This document shows positions 5,070 through 5,619 of a stretch of DNA of 5,619 nt, in pieces; the first letter of the stretch is position 1; the number at the start of each line of letters is the position of its first letter. The DNA lies in NCBI GenBank assembly GCA_007127695.1, contig SKYW01000274.1, forward strand, positions 1 to 5,619, read 5' to 3'. The stretch comes from Balneolales bacterium (GTDB lineage Bacteria; Bacteroidota; Rhodothermia; Balneolales; Natronogracilivirgulaceae). Made by a program: the position numbers and the translations under genes. The notes under the pieces were generated by a model. That model did not search any database and was not told where the DNA came from. It was given only the letters and a program-made list of their open reading frames with translations.

Positions 5070-5619
5070 TCAGGGCCTGGCAGAGGGGTCGAAAGTCCGC
5101 GCCAGGGCAGTGAATTTTTCCGCCTGCTCCCGGTTGCCGTTTTTCCTGTGGATTTCGGCGGCGGTGATGAGCACTTCCGGATGCGTCGGATACCGGCCGA
5201 CCATATCCGTAAGCAACTCGGCGGCCCGCGCGTAGTCTTTCTCCCCGATGGCGATTTTGAGGTGGTACAGCTCCAGGGACACGGGAAGGTCTGAACCGCT
5301 CAGCTTGTCGAGATAGCGCTTGCAGCGGGAATAGATGGTGCGGTCGAAGTAAAACGTGATCAGGTCGTAGTAGAGCTGCCGGTCGGGTGGAAGCGGGTCG
5401 AGCTGCTCTTCCAGTTTGCGCAGCACGTCGCGCTGGTTGGTGGCCATCATCAGCCGGATCATGGCCTTGAGGGCGTCCGGTGGAAACTCCGTCTTCAGTA
5501 CGCGGGTCTTCTGTTCGCTGGTGAAGAGGTTGTTGAAGTGGCCGAGCAGGTGTTCTTCGGGATAGAAGGGGTTGATCAGCCCGCCCAGGACCACAAATTG
5601 TCGAAGCGCATCAGTGCGG
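5070..5619 (-). CDS. TPR-containing protein, C-terminal part (N-terminus beyond window)
   Basis: The reading frame has no stop between 5070 and the right edge, so the start lies outside; a GTG at 5592-5594 is in frame but is preceded by open, protein-like codons (…RTDALRQF) and is probably internal. About 182 residues are visible. The stretch LINPFYPEEHLLGHFNNLF near the left of the protein part is not recognised. The C-terminal half holds at least two TPR-like helical pairs, the clearest being YARAAELLTDMVGRYPTHPE followed by VLITAAEIHRKNGNREQAEKF, consistent with a protein-binding scaffold. No signal peptide or catalytic motif can be judged from this part. It converges on the SirB1-family gene with 46 bp between the stops; no clear terminator hairpin was found in that gap. 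Confidence 0.7.
   Translation of the reverse strand, partial: RTDALRQFVVLGGLINPFYPEEHLLGHFNNLFTSEQKTRVLKTEFPPDALKAMIRLMMATNQRDVLRKLEEQLDPLPPDRQLYYDLITFYFDRTIYSRCKRYLDKLSGSDLPVSLELYHLKIAIGEKDYARAAELLTDMVGRYPTHPEVLITAAEIHRKNGNREQAEKFTALARTFDPSARP

Noticed and set aside
5592..5594. GTG as the start of the right-edge TPR gene
   Set aside because: The frame stays open to the window edge and the codons before it read as normal protein; the gene is more likely cut by the edge.

Overview
This window is a compact stretch of bacterial chromosome of moderately high GC, from a Gram-negative organism: it encodes a lipobox lipoprotein and an envelope-type site-2 protease. Only one gene has a strong Shine-Dalgarno sequence (AGGAGG); the other starts have none visible, which is common in the Bacteroidota/Balneolota/Rhodothermota group. 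That group is my best guess, at low confidence, because no phylogenetic marker was tested.

Layout, left to right. (1) Positions 1 to about 220, + strand: the 3' part of RNase P RNA (rnpB), cut by the left edge. (2) 246-737, - strand: smpB, the tmRNA-binding protein of trans-translation, convergent with rnpB. (3) 738-969: intergenic DNA holding a 15-bp tandem repeat (891-972) and a probable terminator for the operon to its right (830-868). (4) 970-3832, - strand: a tight three-gene operon, transcribed as arginine deiminase (arcA), then an M50 site-2-type membrane metalloprotease, then a small TPR lipoprotein. Both junctions are 4-bp ATGA overlaps. (5) 3833-4129: a divergent intergenic region with a palindrome/direct-repeat cluster and, at its right end, a run of nine C that abuts the next start codon. 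(6) 4130-5023, + strand: a SirB1-family transglutaminase-like protein with a HEAT-like N-terminus. (7) 5070-5619, - strand: the C-terminal part of a TPR protein that runs off the right edge.

rnpB and smpB are housekeeping RNA-metabolism genes. The operon combines a cytoplasmic arginine-degrading enzyme, an intramembrane protease and an envelope lipoprotein. The overlaps imply co-production, but I do not know a pathway joining them. No mobile element, CRISPR array, phage gene or recognisable defence system is present. The items most worth a second look are the conserved-looking arcA/protease/lipoprotein operon, the six-codon proline-rich leader ORF whose reading frame depends on the C9 tract, and the tandem repeat that places a stop codon in every unit in the frame of the lipoprotein gene.
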